From contig NZ_RPOC01000005.1 of NCBI RefSeq assembly GCF_003946915.1, positions 1 to 64,000 of the forward strand: a stretch of 64,000 nucleotides of DNA. The letters are read 5' to 3'. The position numbers and the translations under genes are program-made. Below the pieces are notes generated by a model. It was not told the origin of the DNA, made no database searches, and was given only the letters and a program-made list of their open reading frames with translations. This document shows, piece after piece, positions 25,899 to 34,540 of this stretch. Source of the DNA: Flavobacterium ustbae (GTDB lineage: Bacteria; Bacteroidota; Bacteroidia; Flavobacteriales; Flavobacteriaceae). The first letter of the stretch is position 1; every line of letters starts with the position of its first letter.

Positions 25899-27065
25899 AT
25901 GAAAAAAATACTTTTTGTACTTACAGCTTCTGCAGCTATCATTTCTTGCAGTAAAGTTAAAGATGGAGAATACCTTATTACTGGTACTGCTACAGGAATT
26001 GAAAATGGAAAAACTATTATCTTACAAGGTCAGGATCCTGCTACAAGAATGCCACTTTCTCTTGATACAGTAAAAGTTGAAAACGGAAAATTTGAAATAA
26101 AAGGAAAAGTTACAGAACCAGCTTTTCATACTTTAATATTACAAGGTGCAAACGGACCTATCCCATTTATTCTAGAAACTGGAGAAATTAAAGTTGCTAT
26201 TGATAAAGATAGTATCCATAAATCTAAAATCTCCGGAACTTACAACAATGACGAGTATGTAACTTTCATGGAAGATATGAATAAAACTCAAAAAAGTTTA
26301 ATTGATTTCCAGAAAAAGAACAACGAAAAAATGAAACAAGCTCAACAAGCACAAGATACAGCAACTATCAATGGCTTGATGAAACAATACATGGAAATTC
26401 AAAAAGAAGTACAAGAAGGAAGCAAAAAGAAATATTTGGCTTATGCTGAAAACCATCCAAAATCTTTCATTACAGCTTTAATAATTCAAAGTTTATTGAA
26501 TGATCCAACTGCTGACATGAAAAAATTGGAAAGCCTTTACAATACTTTGGATGAGTCTATAAAAAATACTGCTCCTGGAAAAGAAATCAAAACTAGATTT
26601 GGTCAAGCAAAAATGCCATCAGTTGGTGCAACAGCTCCAGCTCCAGGCAGCGCTAAATGAAGAGCTGATTTTTCGGCTCCAAATCCAGAAGGAAAAGTAG
26701 TTTCGCTTAAAGAAAGCATGGGCAAAGTAACAATCGTAGATTTCTGGGCTTCGTGGTGCGGACCATGTAGACAGGAAAATCCTCATGTTGTCGCTTTGTA
26801 CAAAGAGTTTCATTCTAAAGGATTAAATATCGTTGGGGTATCTTTGGATAAAGATGCTGCAAAATGGAAAGAAGCTATTGCAAAAGATGGCTTAACTTGG
26901 ACTCATGTTTCGAATCTGAAATTTTGGGAAGAGCCAATTGCAAAACAATATAATGTTGAAGCTATTCCAGCAACTTTTATACTTGATGCATCAGGAAAAG
27001 TGGTCGCTCAAGATTTAAGAGGTGACGAATTGAAAGCAAAAATCAAAGAATTGCTAGCAAAATAA
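25899..27065 (+). pseudogene. TlpA-like thiol-disulfide lipoprotein split by an in-frame TGA
   Basis: One continuous frame of 388 codons is interrupted only by TGA at 26658-26660 (codon 254). Upstream: lipobox Cys17 (AAIISC), a DUF4369-like beta domain (about 20-130: GTATGIENGKTIILQGQDP) and a helical linker rich in Lys and Gln ending MPSVGATAPAPGSAK. Downstream in the same frame: DFSAPNPEGKVVSLKES then VTIVDFWASWCGPCRQE (active-site Cys287 and Cys290) and the cis-Pro region NVEAIPATF, a complete thioredoxin fold. A GGA to TGA change (KGRADF) would explain the break. The C-terminal part could restart at ATG 26718 but would then lack the signal and the first strand. Either a nonsense mutant, a readthrough or a sequence error. 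Confidence 0.8.
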
Positions 27066-27084
27066 TTTTATTTTGAAATAATAG

Positions 27085-27109
27085 AAAAATCTCCCTTGTG
27101 GAGATTTTT
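27085..27109 (+). terminator. intrinsic terminator after the TlpA-like gene
   Basis: AAAAATCTCC (27085-27094) pairs with GGAGATTTTT (27100-27109), loop of 5, followed by more T. The gene end at 27065 is 20 bp upstream. Confidence 0.9.
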
Positions 27110-27112
27110 TTG

Positions 27113-27430
27113 TTTTATATCCTCATGAAACTTAACAGTGAAAATTTAGAAAAAAAAGTTTAAAAAAATTAAAGAGAGCTATTTCAAATATTATTATCAG
27201 ATTTTTTTTCGGCTATATTTATAATATTTCACAAATACATCAATAAAAACAGCACTTAACGATTTTATTAATCCCTAAATCTAAAATAAAAAGCACAAAT
27301 ACAACATGAGAATATTCTTATTTTTAAAGACAAATTTAAAAAAACTTCAATTTAGCAGATTTTTATTTTATTCAATTCCAGCGAATTAAAAAATAACTTT
27401 AAAATAACTTAAAATTAAGTCATTTTTTTG
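27113..27430. other. AT-rich intergenic region, no gene seen
   Basis: About 318 bp between the TlpA terminator and the tRNA promoter. Very AT-rich, with runs of A and T and no open frame with coding character on either strand. Nothing else recognised. Confidence 0.6.
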
Positions 27431-27461
27431 TTTGGAAATCTAGAAAACGTTGCTATCTTTG
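27431..27461 (+). promoter_or_regulatory. promoter of tRNA-Tyr
   Basis: TTTG at 27431-27434, exactly 19 bp, then TATCTTTG at 27454-27461: a perfect Bacteroidota promoter. The tRNA begins 38 bp downstream. Confidence 0.85.
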
Positions 27462-27498
27462 CCACCGCTAAGAACAACTAAGCACAATAGCTGAGATC

Positions 27499-27582
27499 GG
27501 GGAGATACTCAAGCGGCCAACGAGGGCAGACTGTAAATCTGCTGTGTGAACTTCGCAGGTTCGAATCCTGCTCTCCCCACCA
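27499..27582 (+). tRNA. tRNA-Tyr (GTA)
   Basis: 84 nt including an encoded CCA. Acceptor GGGGAGA (27499-27505) pairs with TCTCCCC (27572-27578), discriminator A, CCA at 27580-27582. The anticodon stem GCAGA / TCTGC encloses CTGTAAA with anticodon GTA at 27533-27535. The long variable arm between 27543 and 27556 is as expected for type II tRNA-Tyr. T-loop GTTCGAATC is intact. The tRNA is complete, and an integrase gene lies 290 bp downstream, a common arrangement for integrative elements. Confidence 0.95.
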
Positions 27583-27646
27583 AAAGGGTAAAAGAAGCGA
27601 AAACGAAAGTTTTTCAATCTTTTCAAAAGCCCGAAAAAAACGTGGT

Positions 27647-27685
27647 AAAGCCTGCAAATCGTAAGATTCGCAGGCTTTTTGTTTT
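27647..27685 (+). terminator. terminator of the tRNA-Tyr transcript
   Basis: AAAGCCTGCAAATC (27647-27660), loop GTAA, GATTCGCAGGCTTT (27665-27678), with one mismatch, followed by TTTTTGTTTTT. It stands between the tRNA and the integrase. Confidence 0.9.
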
Positions 27686-27723
27686 TACTGCACTTTTCAT
27701 ATTTTTTAAAACTGCACAAAATC

Positions 27724-27743
27724 TTTGTGGCAAAATCGTGGCA
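27724..27743 (+). repeat. left direct repeat, candidate integrase site
   Basis: TTTGTGGCAAAATCGTGGCA contains the direct repeat GTGGCAAA/GTGGCA. Its first part recurs inverted as ATTTTGCCACAAA at 27761-27773, so three GTGGCA-type sites sit ahead of the integrase, as expected for recombinase binding sites. Confidence 0.6.
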
Positions 27744-27820
27744 AAAAAACCACAACAGAAATTTTGCCACAAATTTTAAAGCAATCCCTTATAAATAAAG
27801 GGGTTAAAGAGGTTAACGAC

Positions 27821-27851
27821 TTGTTTTTTTACAGCTATAATTCTATATTTA
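27821..27851 (+). promoter_or_regulatory. candidate promoter of the integrase
   Basis: TTG at 27821-27823, 20 bp, TATATTTA at 27844-27851, one base from TAnnTTTG. The ATG is at 27872. Confidence 0.45.
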
Positions 27852-27871
27852 TTAATCTAAAAAACTGAATT

Positions 27872-29179
27872 ATGTTAGAGAACAGTTTTGGGATGGCATT
27901 TTTTTTAAAAACCGCCCACAAAGGAAGTAAAATCAGAGCAGTTCATCTTAGAATTACCGTTGATGGCATTACTAAGGAAACATCAACCAAAAGAAGATGG
28001 GACTTCACCCGATGGGATCAAAAGACAGAACGCGCCCTCGGCACCAAAGAAGATGCCAAGTCTTTAAACTACTTTTTGGATTCATTGACTTTTAAAATCC
28101 ATGAAATTAAAACGGAGATTATTCACAGCGGAAACCCCATAACTGCCGAAAAAGTTATGGATCATATCTTGGGAAGAGTAACACCTCGAGTAAAGGTGCT
28201 GGAAGAATTCCAAAAACATAATGATGAAATGAAATCATTGCTTGGAAAAGGTTATGCAAAAGGAACTCTGGATAGGTTCACTATTACTAAAAATCATTTA
28301 ACCGCATTTATCAACTTTAAGTTTAAAAAAAATGATGTCGAATTTTCGGATTTGAGTCTTGAGTTTGTAAAGGACTTTGAATTTTATCTTAGAACAGTTC
28401 GGGAATGCAGCAATAATACAACTCTGAAATACATTGCAAATTTTAAAAAGATTGTAATCCGAGCCATTGACAATGAAATTATCAGTAAAGACCCGTTTAA
28501 AAACTTTAAGGGACGAAAAACAAAATTGGTAAAGAAACCTATTACCACACAGGAACTATATGAACTGGAGAGACATTGTTTTACGACAGAAAGACTTAAT
28601 GTCGTAAGGGATGTGTTTGTATTCCAATGCTACACAGGACTGGCGTATGTCGATGCATATCAGTTAAAAAGAAAAGATATCAAAGAAGGAATTGACGGCA
28701 ATCTCTGGATAATGTCCGAAAGACAGAAAAACAATTCTTCATTTAACGTGCCTCTGCTTCCCCAAGCATTAAAGATAATTGAAAAATATAAAGACCACCC
28801 GCTCTGCCTTCAGCGCGGTACGGTGCTTCCAGTCTCTTCCAATCAGAAAATGAACGAGTATCTGAAAGAGGTTGCCAATTTATGCGGTTTTTCTTTTGCA
28901 CTGACCACCCACGTTGCGCGCCGTACTTTTGGAAGTACAGTCACCCTGAATAATAACGTTCCGATAAATGTAGTAAAAGAACTGCTGGGTCATGCATCTG
29001 TCAAACAGACCGAAGCATATGCCATTACAGAACAGGCAACGATTGGCCGTGAAATGTCTATTCTAAATAAAAAACTCAATAAGAATGAGGCTAGAATATC
29101 TAAACCAGACATAGCTGCGCTCAACAGACTAGAAAAGGAAATACAAGCTATCAAAAAGAAATACAACATTTCTTCTTGA
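27872..29179 (+). CDS. int: tyrosine recombinase / integrase of a Bacteroidota mobile element
   Basis: 435 residues. N-terminal arm-binding domain (about 10-100), SAM-like core-binding domain (about 108-205, TLDRFTITKNHLTAFINF) and catalytic domain (about 220-400). Catalytic residues visible are HVARR (His347, Arg350), LLGHAS (His374) and the nucleophile Tyr383 (QTEAY). At the position of the first catalytic Arg the sequence is YTGLAYVD, so Ala258 replaces it; related CTnDOT-type integrases also lack this Arg. A coiled C-terminal tail follows (NRLEKEIQAIKKKYNIS). It would excise and integrate the surrounding element. It lies just downstream of the tRNA-Tyr and of GTGGCA-type repeats. Confidence 0.9.
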   Translation: MLENSFGMAFFLKTAHKGSKIRAVHLRITVDGITKETSTKRRWDFTRWDQKTERALGTKEDAKSLNYFLDSLTFKIHEIKTEIIHSGNPITAEKVMDHILGRVTPRVKVLEEFQKHNDEMKSLLGKGYAKGTLDRFTITKNHLTAFINFKFKKNDVEFSDLSLEFVKDFEFYLRTVRECSNNTTLKYIANFKKIVIRAIDNEIISKDPFKNFKGRKTKLVKKPITTQELYELERHCFTTERLNVVRDVFVFQCYTGLAYVDAYQLKRKDIKEGIDGNLWIMSERQKNNSSFNVPLLPQALKIIEKYKDHPLCLQRGTVLPVSSNQKMNEYLKEVANLCGFSFALTTHVARRTFGSTVTLNNNVPINVVKELLGHASVKQTEAYAITEQATIGREMSILNKKLNKNEARISKPDIAALNRLEKEIQAIKKKYNISS

Positions 29180-29207
29180 TCAATAATTTCAAGATATAAT
29201 TAATTAA

Positions 29208-29248
29208 AAAAAGGGATTATCTCAAATATCTTGAGATAATCCCTTTTT
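29208..29248. terminator. bidirectional terminator between int and the convergent regulators
   Basis: AAAAAGGGATTATCTCAA (29208-29225) pairs with TTGAGATAATCCCTTTTT (29231-29248), 18 bp, loop of 5. A-rich sequence on the left and T-rich on the right allow both directions. Its right arm lies inside the last codons of the minus-strand gene at 29222. Confidence 0.9.
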
Positions 29249-29548
29249 ACATAGTATTACTTCGCTTTTATAGCCTGGATCGTAAGATGGTTTGTATTTA
29301 ATGTATCCAAAATCCTGTAGCTGTTTGAAATATTTATGATAAGTCGGCAGCGTGTTCACGTGCGATAACTCCATAATCTTACTGCGGCTGACTTTTATCC
29401 TCCTTCTCTCCCCCTGTCTATACCCTAATCCTAATATGGCTGTTAAAATTGACAGATGCCAGACATTAAGTTTAGGATCATTGATATACATTGACAAGTA
29501 ATCCATAATATGCTTTTTTTTTAACCCATTATTATTATTTTTCATCAT
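29222..29548 (-). CDS. winged-helix DNA-binding protein of the mobile element
   Basis: 108 residues from ATG 29548 (MMKNNNNGLKKKH); the longer frame upstream overlaps the neighbouring gene and is unlikely. The middle is a winged-helix pattern: LSILTAILGLGYRQGERRRIKVSRSKIMELS and PTYHKYFKQLQDFGYIKYKPSYDP. It resembles the protein encoded at 29823-30131 (KTYHKCMKELDSYGYIVYVPT), so the two are paralogues flanking the excisionase-like gene. Proteins of this type occur at the integrase end of Bacteroidota conjugative elements, probably as regulators of excision or copy number. Overlaps the excisionase-like gene by 14 bp. Confidence 0.6.
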   Translation of the reverse strand: MMKNNNNGLKKKHIMDYLSMYINDPKLNVWHLSILTAILGLGYRQGERRRIKVSRSKIMELSHVNTLPTYHKYFKQLQDFGYIKYKPSYDPGYKSEVILCKKGLSQDI

Positions 29549-29807
29549 CAAAAAGTTTTTGAAGATCTTCTTTGTTGTAATAATAGGATCCAAGCACTTT
29601 CTTAAAACGCACTTTCTTGGATATCCTAAGATTCTGGACTGAACCGGCAGATATATCAAGCAGTTTTCTCACTGACTTGCTTTTAATCCATAAAGATTCG
29701 GTAGTATCTTTCACTGGTGGAATTGCTTGTGAAATCAGTGTACGCATGGACTCAGTCAGCATCAGTCCAAATTGTCTTAAATCGTCTTTTGTTAGAAAAT
29801 CTTCCAT
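29535..29807 (-). CDS. excisionase-like helix-turn-helix protein
   Basis: 90 residues. The C-terminal half (about 38-86) matches the helix-turn-helix domain-containing proteins (HTH_17/excisionase type) of Bacteroidota elements: WIKSKSVRKLLDISAGSVQNLRISKKVRFKKVLGSYYYNKEDLQKL. These bind DNA next to the att site and set the direction of recombination. The N-terminal half is a short helical leader (MEDFLTKDDLRQFGLMLTES). It is the middle gene of a minus-strand set of three regulators, divergent from nothing but convergent with int. Confidence 0.75.
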   Translation of the reverse strand: MEDFLTKDDLRQFGLMLTESMRTLISQAIPPVKDTTESLWIKSKSVRKLLDISAGSVQNLRISKKVRFKKVLGSYYYNKEDLQKLFDDEK

Positions 29808-29822
29808 ACTTCTAAAATTATA

Positions 29823-30131
29823 TTATTCTACATGAAAATAGATACTGCTTCTTTTATTTTTATTTTTTGTAGGAACATAGACTATGTATCCATAAGAATC
29901 CAGTTCCTTCATACATTTATGATAAGTCTTTGGAGAAACCACTTTAGCGATATTCTGAATTTCTAGACTGTAAGCCTGTATAGGATTGATAAAGTCTTTA
30001 GTGGCACGAAACTGAAGCAGTGCAGCAAATATCGCGATATGGGTCGTTCCGATCCGAAAGTCATTTTCAATAGCTTGAAAAAAAATGGTTGCGATTTTAA
30101 TACTATCCATAGTATGGCTTTTATTGCTCAA
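29823..30131 (-). CDS. winged-helix regulator, paralogue of the 29222-29548 gene
   Basis: 102 residues. It has the same winged-helix outline as the 29222 gene: IAIFAALLQFRATKDFINPIQAYSLEIQNIAKVVSPKTYHKCMKEL then the wing YGYIVYVPTKNKNKRSSIYF. No signal peptide. It overlaps the end of the following upstream fragment at 30128 by four bases (ATGA), which shows cotranscription. Probably a regulator of the element. Confidence 0.6.
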   Translation of the reverse strand: MSNKSHTMDSIKIATIFFQAIENDFRIGTTHIAIFAALLQFRATKDFINPIQAYSLEIQNIAKVVSPKTYHKCMKELDSYGYIVYVPTKNKNKRSSIYFHVE

Positions 30132-30497
30132 AATTTAGGTGTCAACTTTTTCGGAGCTCGTTCAAATTGCATGTCAGATTTCTTTACCTGCTGGACTTTA
30201 CAGCCACTTTGTAACTCCCTCAAACTAATCTTCTGCATCCTGTCATTATAAAACGTGAGTGTCTTAAAACGCGGATTTGCTTCTAAAAAAACCTTCATTT
30301 CTCTCCCTTCAATAAGCAGTACCGCCTCTTCACGTCTACCTTTTTTTAAAGAATTTGCAAGGGATTCAAATGAGTCGTCGTCATCACCTTTAAGTGGAAG
30401 GGTATTTAACACATTGCTGAGATTAAACTTGTAAGCTTCTGGATATTCGTGCAAGCGGTAGTTATCCAGTTTATCTTTGTCATAAAAATTGAATTGT
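30128..30497 (-). pseudogene. C-terminal fragment of a conjugation-locus protein (DUF3945-like)
   Basis: The frame is open from the junction near 30497 with no start codon of its own upstream (a TAG closes it further up). It reads QFNFYDKDKLDNYRLHEYPE and continues through LPLKGDDDDSFESLANSLKKG, then MKVFLEANPRFKTLTFYNDRM to KLTPKF. The IEGREMKVFLEANPRFKTLTFYN segment is characteristic of the DUF3945-type proteins of Bacteroidota mobile elements (family from memory). The N-terminus of the family is missing. It meets the truncated T4CP head to head, which points to a deletion or inversion. Its function is probably lost. Confidence 0.55.
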
Positions 30498-31373
30498 TTC
30501 CGCGCCTATCTGAACAATGTCATGGAGCAGCTTGAGGGGCAAATCGCTTCCGCTAAGATTTCCATGGCACGATTGTCCAGTGCGCAGCTTTATTATGTAC
30601 TCTCCGGGAATGATTTTACGCTCGATATTAATAATCCTGCAGATCCTAAGCTAGTCTGCATGGGAAACAATCCATTGAAAATCCAGACTTACGGTGCTGT
30701 GCTTTCCCTTTTTGTGAGCAGGCTCATCAAGCAGGTAAATCAGAAAGACAGGCTTAAAAGCAGCCTGATATTTGATGAATTCCCTACCATTTATCTCAAC
30801 AATATGGACAGTCTTATAGCTACAGCAAGAAGCAACAAAGTAAGCACCTGTCTGGGGATTCAGGACTTCAGCCAGCTGCGCAAAGATTACGGCCGCGAGC
30901 AGGCAGATGTCATACTCAATATCACCGGGAATATCATCAGCGGTCAGGTGAACGGCGACACCGCCAAACAGCTTTCTGAACGTTTTGGAAAAATAATGCA
31001 GGAACGTGAAAGCCTTTCAATTAACAGCTCAGATACCTCGGTCAGCAGGTCAAAACAATTGGAAGCGGCAGTTCCGGCATCTAAGATTTCCTGCTTAAGT
31101 TCAGGGGAATTTGTCGGCATGACTGCCGACAATCCTGACTGTAAAATTGAACTTAAAACATTCCATTCCGAAATAATAAATAATCATAATGAGCTTAAAA
31201 AAGAAGAGAATTCATATCAGCAGATCAGTCCGGTACGGATCATAAATAACACCATGATTGAACGCAATTATCTGCAGATAAAAGATGATATAGCTGAGAT
31301 TGTAAATTCAGAATTGGAACGTCTTTTACATGACCCGGCATTGTCTCATTTAGTAATCAAAAAAAAGAAATAA
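30489..31373 (+). pseudogene. C-terminal half of a T4CP (TraG/MobC-family), N-terminus missing
   Basis: 294 residues from the ATG at 30489, but the first codons are junction sequence. It starts in the middle of the coupling-protein ATPase domain: YLNNVMEQLEGQIASAKISM, then LDINNPADPKLVCMGNNP, the Walker B region LIFDEFPTIYLNNMD and GIQDFSQLRKDYG, followed by the C-terminal domain. Walker A and the membrane anchor are absent, so no active coupling protein can be made. Full-length members have about 650 residues. In conjugative elements this protein feeds the relaxase-DNA complex to the T4SS. Here it is a relic, and no relaxase or tra genes follow. Confidence 0.8.
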
Positions 31374-31884
31374 TCTTTTCACACATTCAATATTCACTTG
31401 CCCCCACCCCACTTTGTAAATAATTTTGGAAATGAAGTACAAAGATAAAATACGACATTTCGAAATCAGTCCTCCGACACAAGAAGTATGATTGACAGAA
31501 TGGACAAAGAATACCGACACGCATGTCCTAGCTTTTAGTAAATTCTTCCGTAGTGGATTTGAAGAGTTAAATCATATTAAAAATTGTTTTTACTGCTTAG
31601 TATTATTTCAGAACTATCATTTCACGACCAATTGTTGCAGTGTTAGAAAAATTTTAATAAATTTTCACATTCATCTCATGCAAAGTTAGTTGAATACACT
31701 TTTTCTCATGTCATTATTTCCGACATCTCCAAAACGTATGCTTAGTAATACTCTTCCAAAAAAAATGCGGAACCATTGTATCCGCAATTAATTTTGATTC
31801 AAATTTACGGGCATTTTTTACAAAAGATTTATAACATTCCAACGCTTTATCATTACTTTTAGCTTTTTAAAAAACCAAATAAAT
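31374..31884. other. intergenic region after the T4CP relic, no gene seen
   Basis: About 510 bp, AT-rich, no palindromes or open frames that look coding. A 65-codon frame from 31492 has no coding character. It probably holds the remains of the deleted conjugation region. Confidence 0.5.
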
Positions 31885-32358
31885 ATGCTGGATGCATTAT
31901 CAAATCTTATTCAATTATCAGAGATCAAGGATTTTAAAACGACCATAAATCGTGAACAGGTTATTCAATCAAAAAATATTATAAATAGCAAACCTTCCTC
32001 AACAAAAGCTTTGTTCGTAATTTTATGCGCTATGAACCTAATCAATGCAGCTATAAAAACTAAAGAATTCAGAGGAGAAATTTATTATGGTATGCTCAAA
32101 AAGCATGTATCAAAACTTTTAGTATATGTTACAGATAATCACAACATAAAATTTGATGCACAAATTTACATTGACAAAGTGCAAAATTGCGTTTACATAG
32201 AAGTTTATGATCTTCAATTTAGTTTTCATAATATTACAATTTATGATGAATTAAATTGCTACATAAACTCTCCTAAAAATACGAAAACAGTGTGGAAAGA
32301 AATACAATTACAGAAAATTGCTGGCGAATTACTTACTTACGCACTTAGCGCTAAGTAA
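31885..32358 (+). CDS. hypothetical protein in the element cargo
   Basis: 157 residues, cytosolic, AT-rich codons. A helical N-terminal half (MLDALSNLIQLSEIKDFKTT, then FVILCAMNLINAAIKTKEF) is followed by a beta-rich part (YIDKVQNCVYIEVYDLQFSFHNITIY) and a helical end. No family recognised. It is convergent with the 651-residue gene, with 35 bp between the stops. Because it sits between a conjugation relic and a HEPN-type candidate, a defence or addiction role is possible but unproven. Confidence 0.55.
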   Translation: MLDALSNLIQLSEIKDFKTTINREQVIQSKNIINSKPSSTKALFVILCAMNLINAAIKTKEFRGEIYYGMLKKHVSKLLVYVTDNHNIKFDAQIYIDKVQNCVYIEVYDLQFSFHNITIYDELNCYINSPKNTKTVWKEIQLQKIAGELLTYALSAK

Positions 32359-32393
32359 AATATAGTCCTTCCAGTACATTAAGTTACATGGTA

Positions 32394-34349
32394 TTATTTT
32401 TCTATATTTAGAGCAATTTGCAAATCATCTTCTATCTTCAGAATAACTAAAACCAGCAATTTTAAATAGGAGAAATATGCATATTCATGCTTTTGAATCT
32501 CTTCAGGATTTGCCTGTGTTCCGTGCAGATAGCTATTTCGCAGTTCTAGCCCATTTGTAAATTCTTTTTTATTAAGAAAATAGTTAAAATAAGATTGTTC
32601 AGATTTTGAAAACAGTGAACTATCAAAAAATAAAATTTTCTCATCCACCATTCTTAAAACCTCATTTTGAAGTTTTAAAGAATATCTGTGATATGATGCA
32701 AATTCATTTTCATATAAATCTTGAAGTATAAGCAGTCTTTCAATATTCGCAATTTCTAGAATTTCATTATCTGTAACTTTGAAAAAATCTTTTTCTATCA
32801 AGAAATCGATTTGTTGTTTTTGGTATTGCTCAAAATTGTTGTAATTCAAATTTTCATTTAACGCTAGCCTAAAGAAATTTTTATAGTTTTTTTCCGCGAA
32901 AGGCTCCACGTAATTTAAAAATGACTGATCTGAAAATAATAAACTTGAACTATAACCCATTTCTTTATTATCGGAATTGAAATAAATGTATTTATTACTA
33001 TTTAGACTTGGTATATCACTAATCACTGTAGGTACTGAAGATATCTGTAAAAGTTCAAAATCGATAAATCCATCTTCAACATAAAGTTTAAACTGTTTTA
33101 GTATTGACTCAAATTCTGGCGCAAGCAACCTTACTTTTTCAAAATAAGAATTTGTAGCGGATGGTATTAGAAAACGAGCATTTTCTGCAAAACCATATTT
33201 TTCTCTGAAAAAGGCTGTAAAAGTTAAATGCAAAATATCTTCCAACGTTGTATTTAGCCCTTTAACAATTCTACTATATCCGTAAATTTGAGCTCCTGAA
33301 GTCATTTCTGATAAGGAAAAGGCTGTTCCCGTTCTGTACTCGTTTTCTGAACGGACTCCCATTAATTCTTCAAACAGCACACGCTGATTTTTCTTGCTTA
33401 CTAAATTTATTCTCCACTGATTATCAACAAACCCAAAAAGATCTCTAAAATTTTGAAATAATACATAAGGGGTATCGTTTTTCTTAATAAAATTTAGGCT
33501 ATATTCATAATGAATAACATGTTCATCATCAAAATAGGCATTTATAATATTGGCTGTATCATCGGGAAAGCTAACTGAAACACCATATTTTATAGAAGAA
33601 TTATTAACGAACAGCTTTTCAGTTTCTTTTTTGTTTAATCGTTTAGCCTTCAGTTTTGTTCTATCTGAAATTTTAAATTCTGCCTTATTTCTAACATTTT
33701 GAATTAGCGCAAGGTAGTTGAGATTTATAACATCTGAATCTAAATATTTTAAAATTATATTTTCTTTATCTACAACAGTTAGCTTACTAGGTATAAAATA
33801 TTGTCTATCGCGATTCTGTTTCTCAGCTTCATAGTGGGTCAGTAAAATTTCAGCTGCTTTTTCATAATCTAGAAGAAAGTTTTTTAACTCTGCACAGTAA
33901 TAATCAACAAGTGGCTTATGAATTAAAATTTCAGTAATCAAGTGTGGTTTTATATCAAGAAGAGCTCTAAAAGTTACTTTTGATATTCTTTTAAATGTAC
34001 TGTGACTACTTACAATTTCCCAAAATGACTGTGTATATCCTAGCTGAACACTTTCATATAAAACCATAGCATTTATCTCATTTATACCAGCGAAAAATTG
34101 CCCAACTTTATTTCCATATTCATTAGTTTTCTCTTTAAAATTGTCTAAATCTTCTATAGTCCAATTTTTTAAGTACAAATCATTATCGAAATATTTTTTT
34201 AAGTGATAAAGTTCTAAAATATCATTTATGTCATTGTAACTAGTTTTTATTTCACTTTTCAAGATAGACTCACCTTTTAAAAGTTCACGAGATCCAGCCA
34301 AATCTTCCCTGGAATAAAAATGTACACGGTTAAAATCACGTTTATTCAT
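32394..34349 (-). CDS. large cytosolic protein with C-terminal HEPN-like motif
   Basis: 651 residues, no signal peptide or membrane segment. The N-terminal two thirds are unlike anything I recognise. The C-terminal 100 residues contain ELRNSYLHGTQANPEEIQKH followed by EYAYFSYLKLLVLVILKIEDDL: an R-x4-H motif (Arg604, His609) then a long hydrophobic helix, the signature of HEPN domains, which in many defence and toxin systems are RNases. Codon use is strongly AT-rich, like its neighbours in the element. No toxin-antitoxin partner is evident, though the 157-residue gene at 31885 is convergent. Defence function is inference from the motif and location in a mobile element. Confidence 0.6.
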   Translation of the reverse strand: MNKRDFNRVHFYSREDLAGSRELLKGESILKSEIKTSYNDINDILELYHLKKYFDNDLYLKNWTIEDLDNFKEKTNEYGNKVGQFFAGINEINAMVLYESVQLGYTQSFWEIVSSHSTFKRISKVTFRALLDIKPHLITEILIHKPLVDYYCAELKNFLLDYEKAAEILLTHYEAEKQNRDRQYFIPSKLTVVDKENIILKYLDSDVINLNYLALIQNVRNKAEFKISDRTKLKAKRLNKKETEKLFVNNSSIKYGVSVSFPDDTANIINAYFDDEHVIHYEYSLNFIKKNDTPYVLFQNFRDLFGFVDNQWRINLVSKKNQRVLFEELMGVRSENEYRTGTAFSLSEMTSGAQIYGYSRIVKGLNTTLEDILHLTFTAFFREKYGFAENARFLIPSATNSYFEKVRLLAPEFESILKQFKLYVEDGFIDFELLQISSVPTVISDIPSLNSNKYIYFNSDNKEMGYSSSLLFSDQSFLNYVEPFAEKNYKNFFRLALNENLNYNNFEQYQKQQIDFLIEKDFFKVTDNEILEIANIERLLILQDLYENEFASYHRYSLKLQNEVLRMVDEKILFFDSSLFSKSEQSYFNYFLNKKEFTNGLELRNSYLHGTQANPEEIQKHEYAYFSYLKLLVLVILKIEDDLQIALNIEK

Positions 34350-34540
34350 ACTTGTTATAAATGGTTTTTATTATTAAATAGGCTTAAGAGCAAAATATTC
34401 TATTAATCATCAACTTACATCATATAAGTCTTCATTCGGACAAACTTAACAAAATTAAAACTCTGATAAGTACGGAAAACCTTATTCTTAATTCAATAGA
34501 TTTGTTGATTAAAATCAAAAAATCTTTTTTTTTACACAGC

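Noticed and set aside
26658..26660. TGA as a selenocysteine codon
   Set aside because: The TGA is in the linker before the thioredoxin domain and not in the active site, and no stem-loop or sel gene is seen. A point mutation or error is simpler.
27499..27582. Crossover site within the tRNA-Tyr 3' end
   Set aside because: I found no second copy of the tRNA 3' end in the window. The exact 20-bp repeat starts 142 bp after the tRNA, so that was used for the boundaries.
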